From contig NZ_RJTU01000013.1 of the NCBI RefSeq assembly GCF_003730015.1, positions 107,461-171,460 of the forward strand: DNA of 64,000 nt, in the 5' to 3' direction. Within the stretch, counting starts at the first letter, position 1. Every line of letters begins with the position of its first letter. The notes beneath the pieces are model-generated. The model had not been told where the DNA came from. It did not search any database and was given only the letters and a program-made list of their open reading frames with translations. This DNA comes from Epilithonimonas hominis (lineage in GTDB: Bacteria > Bacteroidota > Bacteroidia > Flavobacteriales > Weeksellaceae). A program made the position numbers and the translations under genes. This document shows, in pieces, positions 17,319 to 26,532 of this stretch.

Positions 17319-18530
17319 ATGAAACGTTCCGGAACTGCAGATTTGCCACTTCATTACGGTCAGGTTCCGCCTTGGCTTTATGAACGTATGTCCAGACTTG
17401 GGCTTGCGATTGTGGAAGTGATTCTTGCAGATTACGGAAAAGATGAAGTTTTGAGAAGATTAGCCGACCCGTTTTGGTTTCAGAGTTTTGGAGCCGTGAT
17501 GGGAATGGATTGGCATTCTTCAGGAATTACTACTTCTGTGATGGGCGCTTTGAAACGAGCCATTAATCCGAATTCTAAATCTCTCGGAATTTATATTGCG
17601 GGAGGAAAAGGAAAATTCTCCAAAGATGCACCTAATGAATTGATGAGAATTGCAGATTCAACAGGTTTGAATGGCGATGAATTAGTACGTTGCAGTAAGT
17701 TGTCTGCGAAGGTTGATAATACGGCTATCCAAGATGGTTATCAGCTTTATCTGCATAATTTTATTTTGTCTGACCAAGGGAATTGGGCGGTTGTTCAGCA
17801 AGGGATGCATGATTCTGACGGAACAGCGAGACGCTATCATTGGCTGTCGGAAAATGTAACTTCTTTTGTGAATGAGCCTCATACGGGAATCTCTGGCGTT
17901 AATCGTGGAAATATTCTCAATCTCACTTCTTCTGAAGCAGAACAAAACAGAAACGGAATAGTTGACATCACAAAAACCGATTCTGAGAAGTGGATGCAGG
18001 ATTTCCAACGGTTGATTTTGCCGGCTCATCACGAAGTTTTGGCAAGTGATGTTGATATGAAAAAGCTAGGCAATATTCTTTGGCTGGCGAGAGAAAATGA
18101 ACCTGAGAATTTTGAAGATTTACTGATGCTAAAAGGTGTTGGTCCACGAACGATGCAGTCTCTGGCTTTGGCGAGTGAGGTGATTCACGGGGCTCCTTCC
18201 AGATTTTCAGACCCTGCGCGTTTTTCTTTTGCGCACGGCGGAAAAGACGGTCATCCGTTTCCTGTTCCGACCCAAACTTATGACGAAACGATTTCTATCC
18301 TCAAAACCGGAATTGAGAAATCGAAGCTAGGGAACACGGATAAGAATCTTGCGATTAAAAAACTACACGAGATTGCTGTGAGAACCGAAGAGAATTTCAC
18401 GCCGGATTTTAATCTTGAAAAAGTGATAGAAGAGGAGCGACAAAACTCTTGGCGATTTGGTGGGAAAACAGTTTTTGGTGATGCTAAACCTCTGAAACCG
18501 AATGACGGAATACAATTGAGTTTGTTTTGA
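17319..18530 (+). CDS. DUF763 protein with C-terminal sliding-clamp motif
   Basis: The N-terminus (KRSGTADLPLHYGQVPPWL) and GMDWHSSGITTSV are DUF763 signatures. A helix-hairpin-helix-like segment, LLMLKGVGPRTMQSLALAS (about residues 268-286), suggests DNA contact. The last residues are QLSLF followed by the stop, an exact match to the bacterial beta-clamp-binding consensus QL(S/D)LF. The family is found in archaea and thermophiles as well as bacteria and has no established function that I know of. HhH plus a terminal clamp motif points to a DNA repair or replication-linked role; that is inference. The following HigBA promoter is within 100 bp. Confidence 0.85.
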   Translation: MKRSGTADLPLHYGQVPPWLYERMSRLGLAIVEVILADYGKDEVLRRLADPFWFQSFGAVMGMDWHSSGITTSVMGALKRAINPNSKSLGIYIAGGKGKFSKDAPNELMRIADSTGLNGDELVRCSKLSAKVDNTAIQDGYQLYLHNFILSDQGNWAVVQQGMHDSDGTARRYHWLSENVTSFVNEPHTGISGVNRGNILNLTSSEAEQNRNGIVDITKTDSEKWMQDFQRLILPAHHEVLASDVDMKKLGNILWLARENEPENFEDLLMLKGVGPRTMQSLALASEVIHGAPSRFSDPARFSFAHGGKDGHPFPVPTQTYDETISILKTGIEKSKLGNTDKNLAIKKLHEIAVRTEENFTPDFNLEKVIEEERQNSWRFGGKTVFGDAKPLKPNDGIQLSLF

Positions 18531-18573
18531 TTTTTAGCAGTTTGTTTTGTTAATCTAAAACATTTTATTTACT

Positions 18574-18606
18574 TTGTTTCACTTTAGTGAAACTTTTGTA
18601 CTTTTG
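18574..18606 (+). promoter_or_regulatory. higBA promoter with palindromic operator
   Basis: TTG (18574-18576) and TACTTTTG (18599-18606), 22 bp apart, form the -33/-7 promoter. The perfect palindrome GTTTCAC-TTTA-GTGAAAC (18576-18593) occupies the spacer, where a bound HigA dimer would block RNA polymerase. Confidence 0.75.
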
Positions 18607-18622
18607 TTTTCTAAACACAAAT

Positions 18623-18958
18623 ATGAAATACAGAAAAGTAACATTTTTCAAAAACTACTTTCAGGATTTCTTCGAAAAACAAACTTTAAAAGTAAAAACC
18701 AAAATTGTTTGGACTTTTGAGTTGATAGAAGATTTGCAAAGAGTTCCGGAAACTTATCTTAAGCATCTGGAAAATACGGATGGACTTTACGAAATACGTG
18801 TGCAGGTTGCGAGTGATATTTTTAGAATATTCTGTTTTTTTGACGAAGGAAAACTGATTATAGTTGCAAACAGCTTTCAAAAGAAAACTCAGAAAACACC
18901 GAAGAAAGAAATTGAAATGGCATTAAAAATCAAAAAGGAATATGAAGACAGCAAATAA
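18623..18958 (+). CDS. higB: HigB/RelE-family toxin
   Basis: The 111-residue protein has the RelE-fold layout of phage-derived Gp49-like/HigB toxins: a basic N-terminus, KIVWTFELIEDLQRVPETYLKHLENTDGLYEIRV, then DIFRIFCFFDEGKLIIVANSF and the Lys-rich end KKTQKTPKKEI. Such toxins cleave mRNA on the ribosome. I start at the ATG at 18623 because the upstream alternative at 18587 lies inside the operator. The toxin gene precedes the antitoxin gene, the order typical of higBA, and the two overlap by 17 bp. Confidence 0.88.
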   Translation: MKYRKVTFFKNYFQDFFEKQTLKVKTKIVWTFELIEDLQRVPETYLKHLENTDGLYEIRVQVASDIFRIFCFFDEGKLIIVANSFQKKTQKTPKKEIEMALKIKKEYEDSK

Positions 18959-19247
18959 AAATCTGAAAACTCTTGACGAGTTTAAAGAGAAGAATTTTGG
19001 TAAGCGTGGAACCAAAGAGCGTGATGAACTGGAAGCTGGTTATGATAATTTTAAAATTGGAGCTCTCATCCACGATACACGTTTGGAATTGGGAATGACA
19101 CAAGAAGAATTGGCTGAAAAAGTAGGGACAACTAAATCTTATATTTCTAAAATTGAGAATAATCTGAAGGAAACTAGAATTTCTACGCTTCAGAAGATTG
19201 TTGAATTGGGGTTTGGTGGACGATTGGAGTTGAGTATTAAGATTTGA
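18942..19247 (+). CDS. higA: HigA-type XRE antitoxin
   Basis: The 101-residue protein has a helix-turn-helix domain at about residues 38-92 (LELGMTQEELAEKVGTTKSYISKIEN) after an N-terminal toxin-contact segment. It should neutralise HigB and, as a dimer, bind the palindrome at 18576-18593 to repress its own operon. Start and stop overlap the neighbouring toxin in the normal way for a co-translated pair. Confidence 0.9.
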   Translation: MKTANKNLKTLDEFKEKNFGKRGTKERDELEAGYDNFKIGALIHDTRLELGMTQEELAEKVGTTKSYISKIENNLKETRISTLQKIVELGFGGRLELSIKI

Positions 19248-19260
19248 TTTTAAAATATTT

Positions 19261-19818
19261 ATGCAAAGATATTTCTATAACAGCTTTACTATTGAAATTT
19301 TTAATGACTCAACATTTTCTCTTAATTCAAATGATAATTTGAAAATTTATGAGAATATTTATTTTGGAGAAGATGCTGAAGAATATCCAACTTCAAACCA
19401 CGGAATTAAATTGATTTCTAATGATAAAGAAATTAATAATTGCTTAATTATTGGTTCAGGAGGAGCAACTGGTATTTATCAAAATTCTTCTATTTTAGAT
19501 AAGGATAGTATTCTCGTATGTTGTTCTGATTCGGTTTTTTCTATTTCAATCGTAGACTTAAAATTAAATTGGGTTAAGAAATTAGATATGGCAACTTGTT
19601 TTAAAATCTTTAAAATTGAAAATGATTTTGTTATTCACGGAGAGTTAGAAATTACAAGAATTGATAGTTTCGGTAATATTATTTGGCAATTTGGAGGTTC
19701 GGATATTTTTGTTTCTTTGGATGGAGAAGATTCTTTTCAGCTTAATGATAATCATATTGTTTTGAAGGATTTTACTGGGACAAGTTATATGATTGACTTT
19801 GAAGGTAATATAATATAA
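19261..19818 (+). CDS. Unknown beta-rich protein next to HigBA
   Basis: The 185-residue product has no signal peptide. It is rich in short beta-strand-like segments with repeated W/F-x-(D/N) turns (DLKLNWVKKLD, SFGNIIWQFGG, DFEGNII), suggesting a small beta-propeller-like or immunity-protein fold. A Gly-rich GSGGATGIYQNSS lies near residue 68-80. It starts 13 bp after higA and is followed after 20 bp by a HEPN-like gene, so the four genes may form one unit. Codon use is more AT-rich than in the surrounding genes. I cannot assign a function. Confidence 0.7.
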   Translation: MQRYFYNSFTIEIFNDSTFSLNSNDNLKIYENIYFGEDAEEYPTSNHGIKLISNDKEINNCLIIGSGGATGIYQNSSILDKDSILVCCSDSVFSISIVDLKLNWVKKLDMATCFKIFKIENDFVIHGELEITRIDSFGNIIWQFGGSDIFVSLDGEDSFQLNDNHIVLKDFTGTSYMIDFEGNII

Positions 19819-19838
19819 TTAATTTTAAAATATTTTAA

Positions 19839-20621
19839 ATGTCACACATTGGATTAAAATACTCTAAACAAATAAAACTAGATTCTGATTCTGTCAAAGC
19901 TGTTTTAGATAGAAAACCTTCTGAAAAAGGAAAAAAGGTTATGGATGATTATGTAAAAAACAATAATTATGCAGAAGAATCTGATTATGATTTGATTTTA
20001 ACCACTAAAGATTCTTTAATTTTTGGATTTGATTTTTTGCATAATGGAAAAAAATTAATGATGCCTGAAATAAATCCTATTACTATTTATTTCTCAAACG
20101 CAATTATGTCAAATGTTCAGATTGGAAAATATAAGAAAATATTAATTTCTGATGCTAAAAAGGGCATATCACAAATACATTCATTTGGTAATTTTTTTCA
20201 ACTTGCTTTCAATTGTATAATGAATCTTCAATCATCAATAGAAGTATTTGTAAATTTAATTATTCAAGAAAATAATTATGTTTTTTTGAAAAAGGATGGA
20301 ACACAGAGAACAGGAATAATAAATATTCACGATAAAGTAAATATTGCATTACCTCAAATACTTAATAAAAATTTCAAGACAAATTTCGAAAATGAGTATT
20401 CTCAAATAGAAGATTTGATTAAATTAAGAAATGATTTAATCCATCTGAAACCTGAAGCAGAAATAACAAATACAAAATATAAGATTCCCTATAGAAAAGT
20501 AATCGAATTTAATTTTGATAAAACAATTATAGCCGTTAAGAAGTTTATTAATTATTATGAACCAAATTTGATTGAAGAATGTAATTATGGAGTTAATTTT
20601 CATTTTGATATTATAAAATAA
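19839..20621 (+). CDS. HEPN-like protein of unknown function
   Basis: The 260-residue protein is largely helical in its C-terminal half and carries RNDLIH (about residues 203-208), which fits the R-x4-H motif of HEPN ribonucleases; Asn after Arg is typical. The N-terminal ~100 residues are mixed alpha/beta. HEPN proteins are common in toxin-antitoxin and anti-phage systems, and the neighbour is a HigBA pair. The fold call rests on one motif and helical context, so it is tentative. The gene is very AT-rich. It ends just before a terminator shared with the acyl-CoA dehydrogenase gene. Confidence 0.6.
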   Translation: MSHIGLKYSKQIKLDSDSVKAVLDRKPSEKGKKVMDDYVKNNNYAEESDYDLILTTKDSLIFGFDFLHNGKKLMMPEINPITIYFSNAIMSNVQIGKYKKILISDAKKGISQIHSFGNFFQLAFNCIMNLQSSIEVFVNLIIQENNYVFLKKDGTQRTGIINIHDKVNIALPQILNKNFKTNFENEYSQIEDLIKLRNDLIHLKPEAEITNTKYKIPYRKVIEFNFDKTIIAVKKFINYYEPNLIEECNYGVNFHFDIIK

Positions 20622-20627
20622 AACTAA

Positions 20628-20654
20628 AAACCCTCCGAAAAATTCAGAGGGTTT
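20628..20654. terminator. Terminator between convergent genes
   Basis: AAACCCTC (20628-20635) pairs with GAGGGTTT (20647-20654). The T run is better on the minus strand, so it mainly ends the beta-oxidation operon. Confidence 0.75.
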
Positions 20655-20678
20655 ATTATTTCAATCAAAATTGATTAT

Positions 20679-22466
20679 TTAGTAAGAACCTTTCTCAATA
20701 AAATGAGCGGCAACTTTTTCTGTCAATGCAATTGGATTTGGTGTGTTCACGTATTTAGTAAAACGTCTTAGTCCAGCTAACATCATTCTTTGCTCATCGC
20801 CTTCTGAGAAAGAAACGATGCCTTCTTTGGCGTTGGTTGTGATGATTTCAACCGCTTTGTAAAGGTTCAATCTTGCCATTGCAGCTTCCACAGAATCTGT
20901 TGAGAAATGTTTCTCAGCTCTCAGGATGGCGGATTCTGCCATATAGATTTGATTCAAGATTTCGGAAGCGTTTAATAGCAAATGCTGTTGCTTCTCGATG
21001 TCCATCATATATTTTTGAAGTGCAGAACCAGAAACCATTAAGAATACTTTCTTCAAGTTCTTAATCACTTCTTTTTCCTCAGACATATATTCTGAATAAT
21101 CAGGAATGTCAAAAGACGGAATGCTCATCAATTCTTTAGCCACATTTTTCGCAGGTGTTAACAAATCGATTTTGCCTTGCATTGCACGTTTGATTAACAT
21201 TCCAACGGCTAAAAGTCTGTTGATTTCGTTGGTTCCTTCGTAGATTCTGGAAATCCTTGAATCTCTCCAAGCAGATTCCATTGGTGTATCTTCTGAGAAG
21301 CCCATTCCACCGTAGATTTGGATGCCTTCATCCGCTGTATGCTGTGCTAAATCTGACACGAAAACCTTCAGGATAGAACATTCAACTGCGAATTCTTCCA
21401 CACCTTTCAGTTCAGCTTGCTCGTGGTTCATTCCGCCGGCAACCAATTCTTCGATTTTGTCTTCTACATTTTTTGCCGCTCTGTAAGAACCAGCTTCGCT
21501 CACGAAAGCGCCCGTTGCCATTTCCGCCAACTTCTTACGAATCGCTCCAAATGTATTGATAGAAACTCCGAACTGTTTTCTTTCCGTAGAATAACTCAAA
21601 GAATAATTAAGGATTCTTCTTTGTGCATCCAGACAAGCTGCTGCTAATTTGATACGGCCAACGTTAAGTGCATTAAGCGCGATTTTGAAACCATTGTTTC
21701 TTTCGCCTAAAAGGTTCTCAACAGGGATTTTCATATCATTGAAGAAAACCTGACGCGTAGAAGACGCACGGATTCCCAATTTGTGTTCCTCCTCTCCGAA
21801 AGTCAGACTTTCCGGATTTTCTAATTCAGAACGATTGATGACGAATCCAGTGATGTTTTTGTCATCATCAATCTTAGCAAACAAAGTGAAAGTATCCGCA
21901 AATCCAGCATTTGAAATCCACATTTTCTGTCCGTTGATGATGTAATGTTTTCCGTCTTCCGAAAGTTTAGCTCTCGTTTTTCCACTGTTGGCGTCAGAAC
22001 CTGCATCAGGTTCAGTCAAGCAATACGCTCCGAATTTAGTTCCAGCCGCCAAGTCCGGAAGATATTTTTGCTTTTGTTCTTCGGTTCCGTAAAGTAGGAT
22101 AGGAAGTGTCCCGATTCCCGTATGCGCACCATAAGCTGTTGCCAATGAACCTGTAGAACCCGAAAGGTAATCGCAAGCCAACATTGTAGTCACGAATCCC
22201 ATTCCTAATCCGCCAAAAGCTTCCGGAACAGCAATTCCCAAGAATCCCATTTCCCCGATTTTACGCATAACTTCTTCCGTATAAGCGTAATCTTTTTTCT
22301 CGAATCTTTCTTTATTTGGAACGACTTCTTTATCGATAAATTCCTTTGCAGAATCGCGAAGCATCTTTTGTTCTTCGGACAATTCTTCGATAGAAAATAT
22401 TTCGTTTGCAGTGATTTCTTTTATTAGAAATTCGCCGCCATCTAATGTTTTAGTTTCTGTTGACAT
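20679..22466 (-). CDS. Acyl-CoA dehydrogenase with C-terminal extension
   Basis: This FAD enzyme introduces the first double bond of beta-oxidation. Conserved acyl-CoA dehydrogenase segments are CLTEPDAGSDANS, QKMWISNAGFAD, YSTERKQFGVSI and RISRIYEGTNEINRLL; the Glu in YEGT is the catalytic base of the medium/very-long-chain type. At 595 residues it has about 170 residues beyond the core, as in VLCAD-like enzymes, so longer chains are likely. It is the last gene of the operon after a pseudogene. Confidence 0.93.
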   Translation of the reverse strand: MSTETKTLDGGEFLIKEITANEIFSIEELSEEQKMLRDSAKEFIDKEVVPNKERFEKKDYAYTEEVMRKIGEMGFLGIAVPEAFGGLGMGFVTTMLACDYLSGSTGSLATAYGAHTGIGTLPILLYGTEEQKQKYLPDLAAGTKFGAYCLTEPDAGSDANSGKTRAKLSEDGKHYIINGQKMWISNAGFADTFTLFAKIDDDKNITGFVINRSELENPESLTFGEEEHKLGIRASSTRQVFFNDMKIPVENLLGERNNGFKIALNALNVGRIKLAAACLDAQRRILNYSLSYSTERKQFGVSINTFGAIRKKLAEMATGAFVSEAGSYRAAKNVEDKIEELVAGGMNHEQAELKGVEEFAVECSILKVFVSDLAQHTADEGIQIYGGMGFSEDTPMESAWRDSRISRIYEGTNEINRLLAVGMLIKRAMQGKIDLLTPAKNVAKELMSIPSFDIPDYSEYMSEEKEVIKNLKKVFLMVSGSALQKYMMDIEKQQHLLLNASEILNQIYMAESAILRAEKHFSTDSVEAAMARLNLYKAVEIITTNAKEGIVSFSEGDEQRMMLAGLRRFTKYVNTPNPIALTEKVAAHFIEKGSY

Positions 22467-22525
22467 AATTTTTTATTTTGTGATTTTAAATTTTAGATTA
22501 TAAATTTTAAATGTAAGATTCGCTG

Positions 22526-22882
22526 TTATAAATTTTCAGATGAAGTTTTGATGATTTTAGTTAGAATATTAATGATGCTTTCAATTTCTTTTAAATAAGA
22601 ATCAATATCAATCTGTACAAGATTTGAAGATTCATAAAGCTTCAACCAATATTTTGTTTCTCTCGCTTCCTTATTTGCAATAGAAAGTTTTGAGATAAAA
22701 TCTTTCTTTGATTGTGCTGCAATTGCTTTTTCTACATTTGCACCAATCGAAGTTCCGCAACGAAGAATCTGCTTTTAAAGAATGTATTCATTCTGAGATT
22801 TACAAATCGTATAAAATTTAATTATACTCAATGCAAATTCAAATGTTTTATTCTGAATCAAATTATCTTCTTTGAAGCTCAT
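22526..22882 (-). pseudogene. Four-helix-bundle gene interrupted by a stop codon
   Basis: On the minus strand a frame of 119 codons runs from ATG 22882 to TAA 22526. It matches the intact four-helix-bundle gene at 13946-14302 in length and motifs (KQILRCGTSIGANVEKA, DFISKLSIANKEARETKYWLKLYES). Codon 36 is TAA (in ATT CTT TAA AAG CAG) where the intact copy has Ser in LSKQIL, a one-base change from TCA. It lies between the thiolase and acyl-CoA dehydrogenase genes and is probably a dead operon passenger. A sequencing error is the alternative. Confidence 0.88.
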
Positions 22883-22917
22883 TTCATCTAGAATTTATAA
22901 TTTTAAATCTATAATTA

Positions 22918-24093
22918 TTAAAGTAGTTCAAACACACTCGCAGCGCCTTGACCTGTTCCAACGCACATTGTCACAACGCCATATTTGCTGTTTCTGCGTT
23001 TCATCTCATCAAGCAGTTGAACAGTTAATTTTGTTCCTGTACAGCCAAGTGGGTGACCAAGTGCGATTGCGCCTCCATTTACGTTGACGATGTCAGGATT
23101 GATGTTCAATTCTCTTAAGATTGCAACAGACTGAGAAGCAAAAGCTTCATTCAATTCAAATAAATCGATATCCGATTGTTTAAGACCAGCTTGTTCCAAA
23201 GCTTTTGGAATGGCATACATTGGTCCGATTCCCATAATTCTTGGCGGAACTCCGACAGTTGAATAGGAGAGAAGTCTCGCCACTGGTGTTAAGTTTAATT
23301 CTTTGACCATTCTTTCAGACATTACCATTGTGAAAGCCGCACCGTCAGAAGTTTGAGATGAATTACCTGCCGTTACAGAACCATTCGCTGCGAAAACAGG
23401 ACGAAGTTTTGCCAAGGCCTCGATTGAAGTATCAGCTCTCGGACCTTCATCTTGCTTGAATGCGTATTCTTTGGTCTGAATCTTTTCCTTTTCATCAAGG
23501 AAATTATATTTCACATCAATCGGAACAATCTGATTATCAAATTTTCCTTCCTGTATCGCTTTTATCGCTTTCTGGTGAGAGTTATAAGCAAATTGATCCT
23601 GCTCTTCGCGACTTACTTTGAACTCGTTGGCAACCGCTTCTGCTGTTAATCCCATTCCCCAATAATAATCGGGATTTGATTTTGCTAAATCGGTATCCGG
23701 AATTGGTTTGTAACCACCCATCGGGATATAAGACATACTTTCTGCACCACCAGCGATGATGCATTCTGCCATTCCAGCTTTGATTTTTGCAGAGGCAATC
23801 GCAATCGATTCTGAACCTGATGCACAGTATCTGTTTACTGTTACGCCAGGAACTTTGTCGGTGTCTAATCCCATTAATGAAATCAGTCTTGCGACATTCA
23901 GTCCTTGTTCTGCTTCCGGCATTGCACAACCGACAATTAAGTCATCGATGCGAGCTGGGTCAAGATTTGGAACATCTTTCATCAGACGTTCTATTACAGT
24001 TGCCGCCATATCATCCGGACGTGTAAAACGCAAAGAACCTTTCGGCGCTTTACCAACTGCTGTTCTGTATCCTGTTACTATATATGCTTCCAT
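22918..24093 (-). CDS. fadA: Acetyl-CoA C-acyltransferase (3-ketoacyl-CoA thiolase)
   Basis: This enzyme performs the last step of beta-oxidation, releasing acetyl-CoA. The nucleophilic Cys in NRYCASGSESIAIA, the catalytic His in GGAIALGHPLGCTG and the second Cys in MCVGTGQGAAS are all in place. At 391 residues it is full length. It lies 27 bp after the fadB-like gene on the same strand. Symbol by analogy; the protein is a generic degradative thiolase. Confidence 0.93.
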   Translation of the reverse strand: MEAYIVTGYRTAVGKAPKGSLRFTRPDDMAATVIERLMKDVPNLDPARIDDLIVGCAMPEAEQGLNVARLISLMGLDTDKVPGVTVNRYCASGSESIAIASAKIKAGMAECIIAGGAESMSYIPMGGYKPIPDTDLAKSNPDYYWGMGLTAEAVANEFKVSREEQDQFAYNSHQKAIKAIQEGKFDNQIVPIDVKYNFLDEKEKIQTKEYAFKQDEGPRADTSIEALAKLRPVFAANGSVTAGNSSQTSDGAAFTMVMSERMVKELNLTPVARLLSYSTVGVPPRIMGIGPMYAIPKALEQAGLKQSDIDLFELNEAFASQSVAILRELNINPDIVNVNGGAIALGHPLGCTGTKLTVQLLDEMKRRNSKYGVVTMCVGTGQGAASVFELL

Positions 24094-24120
24094 ATTTGTT
24101 TTAATTTTAATAATGACAGA

Positions 24121-26493
24121 TTAATTTCTTACCGGTTTCCCTGTTTTTAACATTCCACCAATTCTTTCAAGTGTTTTTCTTTCTCCACAAAGTGACAAGA
24201 ATGCTTCTCTTTCCAAATCCAATAAGTATTGTTCAGAAACTTCTGTCTGTTCAGAAAGATTACCACCTGTCATTACATAACCGATTTTATTCGCAATTTT
24301 TCTATCGTGTTCTGATGCGTAACCACCTGCAACCATTTGGTCTGTTCCAACGTAGAACATTCCCATTGCTTCGTTTCCAAGAACTTTAACTTTCTCAGGA
24401 ACTGGTGGCGTATATCCTAATTCATCCAAAACAATTGCCTGACGTTTTGCTTCTGCAATTTGTCTGTCTTTGTTCACAACGATGATATCTTTATCAGTCA
24501 AAATTCCCATTGCTTTGGCTTCGTGAGCAGAAGTTGCCACTTTTGCAGTCGCAATATTCATAAAGTAATTTCTCAAATGATTGGTTTTAACATCATCAGG
24601 AAGCGTTCCTTTAAGCGCTCTCAAAGCAAATTCCTTAGTTCCACCACCTCCTGGAATCAAACCAACTCCAACTTCAACAAGTCCTATGTAAGTTTCTGCT
24701 GCTGCAACGATTTTATCCGCGTGCATAGAGAATTCGCAGCCACCGCCAAGCGTCATTCCGAACGGAGCAGCGATTACTGGAATTGATGAATATCTTAACT
24801 TCATAGAAGTCTGCTGGAACATTGCAATCGCCATATTCAGTTCGTACCAATCCTGTTCAACCGCCATCATCATTACCATTGCGAGATTTGCTCCAACAGA
24901 GAAATTCTCAGCCTGATTTCCTACAACCAAACCTCTGTAATCTTTCTCAGCAATGTCGATGGATTTATTAAGACCTTCTAAAACGCCTCCACCAAGAGAA
25001 TTCATTTTTGAACGGAATTCGAAGTTCAAAATACCGTCGCCAAGGTCAATTAAAGCAGATTCAGAATTAGACCAAACCGTTTTTTCTTTTCTAATATTAT
25101 TTAGAATAATGAAAGAATCCTGACCTGGAATTGGCTCGTAAGTTTTAGTATTCTGATTGTAGAATAATTGTTTACCGTTTTCCAACTTGTAGAATGATTC
25201 GTTTCCAGAAGCCACCATTTCCTTAACCCAATCGGCCACTTTGTAACCTTCACTTTCAACCAAGTCAATTCCTTTTTGGATTCCTACAAAATCCCAGTTT
25301 TCGAATGGTCCATATTTCCAGGCATAACCAGTCTTCATAGCATCATCGATAGAGTAGAACACATCCGTAATTTCCGGAACTCTTTGAGAAACATAAGCGA
25401 ACAATGAAGCAAAATGTTTTCTAATCAATTCTCCGGCTTTGGATTGGTCTTTCAATAAAATCGGTAAACGGTTTTTCAAACTTCCGGCTTCTTTTGCTGA
25501 AGCAACGATAGGAAGTTTCGGTTGCTTTGTTGGTTCGTAGCCCAGCGTTTCATAATTAAGAACGAAACGATTCACATTTCCACCAGCATCTTTTTCTTTA
25601 TAATAAAATCCTTTTTTAGCTTTATCGCCAAGGAATTTATTTTCAATAAGGAAATTCAAAGTTTTGGAATCTTTAAGAGCCTGAACCATTTCATCGTCTT
25701 TAAGATTGGCTTGAAGTCCTTTGGTTACATTGAAAGCGGTGTCCAATCCAACCAAATCTCCCAATTTGAAAGTTCCTGTTTTTGGACGATTCAGTAAATC
25801 TCCAGTCAAAGAATCCGCTTCTTCAATTGTTAAACCGATTTCTTCCGTTAATTCCATAATCTTCGCCATGGAATAAACACCAATTCTGTTTCCGATAAAT
25901 CCTGGAGTATCTTTACAAAGAACGGTGGTTTTCCCCAAGAATTTTTCGCCGTAAGACATAAAGAAATCAATCACAGATTGATCCGTTTTCGGACCAGGAA
26001 TCACTTCAAATAATTTCAAATATCTCGGTGGATTAAAAAAGTGTGTTCCACAGAAATGTTTCTGGAAGTCTTCTGACCTTCCTTCTGACATCAAATGAAT
26101 CGGAATTCCGGATGTGTTTGATGTTACCAAAGTTCCCGGTTTGCGAAGTTTGTCCACTTTTTCAAACATCGATTGTTTGATGTCCAATCTTTCGACAATC
26201 ACTTCAATAACCCAATCCGAATTTTTGATTTTATCCAAATCATCTTCGAAATTTCCAACTGTAATTCTGGAAGCGAAAGATTTGTCGTAGATTGGTGAAG
26301 GATTACTTTTCAAAGCGTTGTTAAGATGACCTTGTGCAACGCTGTTTCTTGTTTTTTTGTCGGCGTTTTCCGAATCTTTCGGAGGCATATCCAACATCAA
26401 AACCTGAATGCCGTTTCCTGCCAAATGGCAGGCGATGCCGGAACCCATAACGCCGGAACCAAGCACTGTAACGTGTTTAATTTTTCTGTTCAT
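24121..26493 (-). CDS. 3-hydroxyacyl-CoA dehydrogenase / enoyl-CoA hydratase fusion
   Basis: This bifunctional beta-oxidation enzyme has the dehydrogenase first and the hydratase second, the reverse of E. coli FadB. The NAD site GSGVMGSGIACHLAGNG is at residues 12-28, the dehydrogenase signature DTPGFIGNRIGVY at about 200, and crotonase segments (NFSVGANLAMVM, APFGMTLGGGCEFS, EVGVGLIPGGGGTKE) at about 540-650. The catalytic Glu pair of the hydratase is represented by E in GGGCEF and EVGVG. At 790 residues it is normal for this arrangement in Bacteroidetes. It is the first enzyme gene after the MarR regulator. Confidence 0.93.
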   Translation of the reverse strand: MNRKIKHVTVLGSGVMGSGIACHLAGNGIQVLMLDMPPKDSENADKKTRNSVAQGHLNNALKSNPSPIYDKSFASRITVGNFEDDLDKIKNSDWVIEVIVERLDIKQSMFEKVDKLRKPGTLVTSNTSGIPIHLMSEGRSEDFQKHFCGTHFFNPPRYLKLFEVIPGPKTDQSVIDFFMSYGEKFLGKTTVLCKDTPGFIGNRIGVYSMAKIMELTEEIGLTIEEADSLTGDLLNRPKTGTFKLGDLVGLDTAFNVTKGLQANLKDDEMVQALKDSKTLNFLIENKFLGDKAKKGFYYKEKDAGGNVNRFVLNYETLGYEPTKQPKLPIVASAKEAGSLKNRLPILLKDQSKAGELIRKHFASLFAYVSQRVPEITDVFYSIDDAMKTGYAWKYGPFENWDFVGIQKGIDLVESEGYKVADWVKEMVASGNESFYKLENGKQLFYNQNTKTYEPIPGQDSFIILNNIRKEKTVWSNSESALIDLGDGILNFEFRSKMNSLGGGVLEGLNKSIDIAEKDYRGLVVGNQAENFSVGANLAMVMMMAVEQDWYELNMAIAMFQQTSMKLRYSSIPVIAAPFGMTLGGGCEFSMHADKIVAAAETYIGLVEVGVGLIPGGGGTKEFALRALKGTLPDDVKTNHLRNYFMNIATAKVATSAHEAKAMGILTDKDIIVVNKDRQIAEAKRQAIVLDELGYTPPVPEKVKVLGNEAMGMFYVGTDQMVAGGYASEHDRKIANKIGYVMTGGNLSEQTEVSEQYLLDLEREAFLSLCGERKTLERIGGMLKTGKPVRN

Positions 26494-26532
26494 TATTAGA
26501 TAATATTTTTATGATTTCATTTAAGCTAAATT

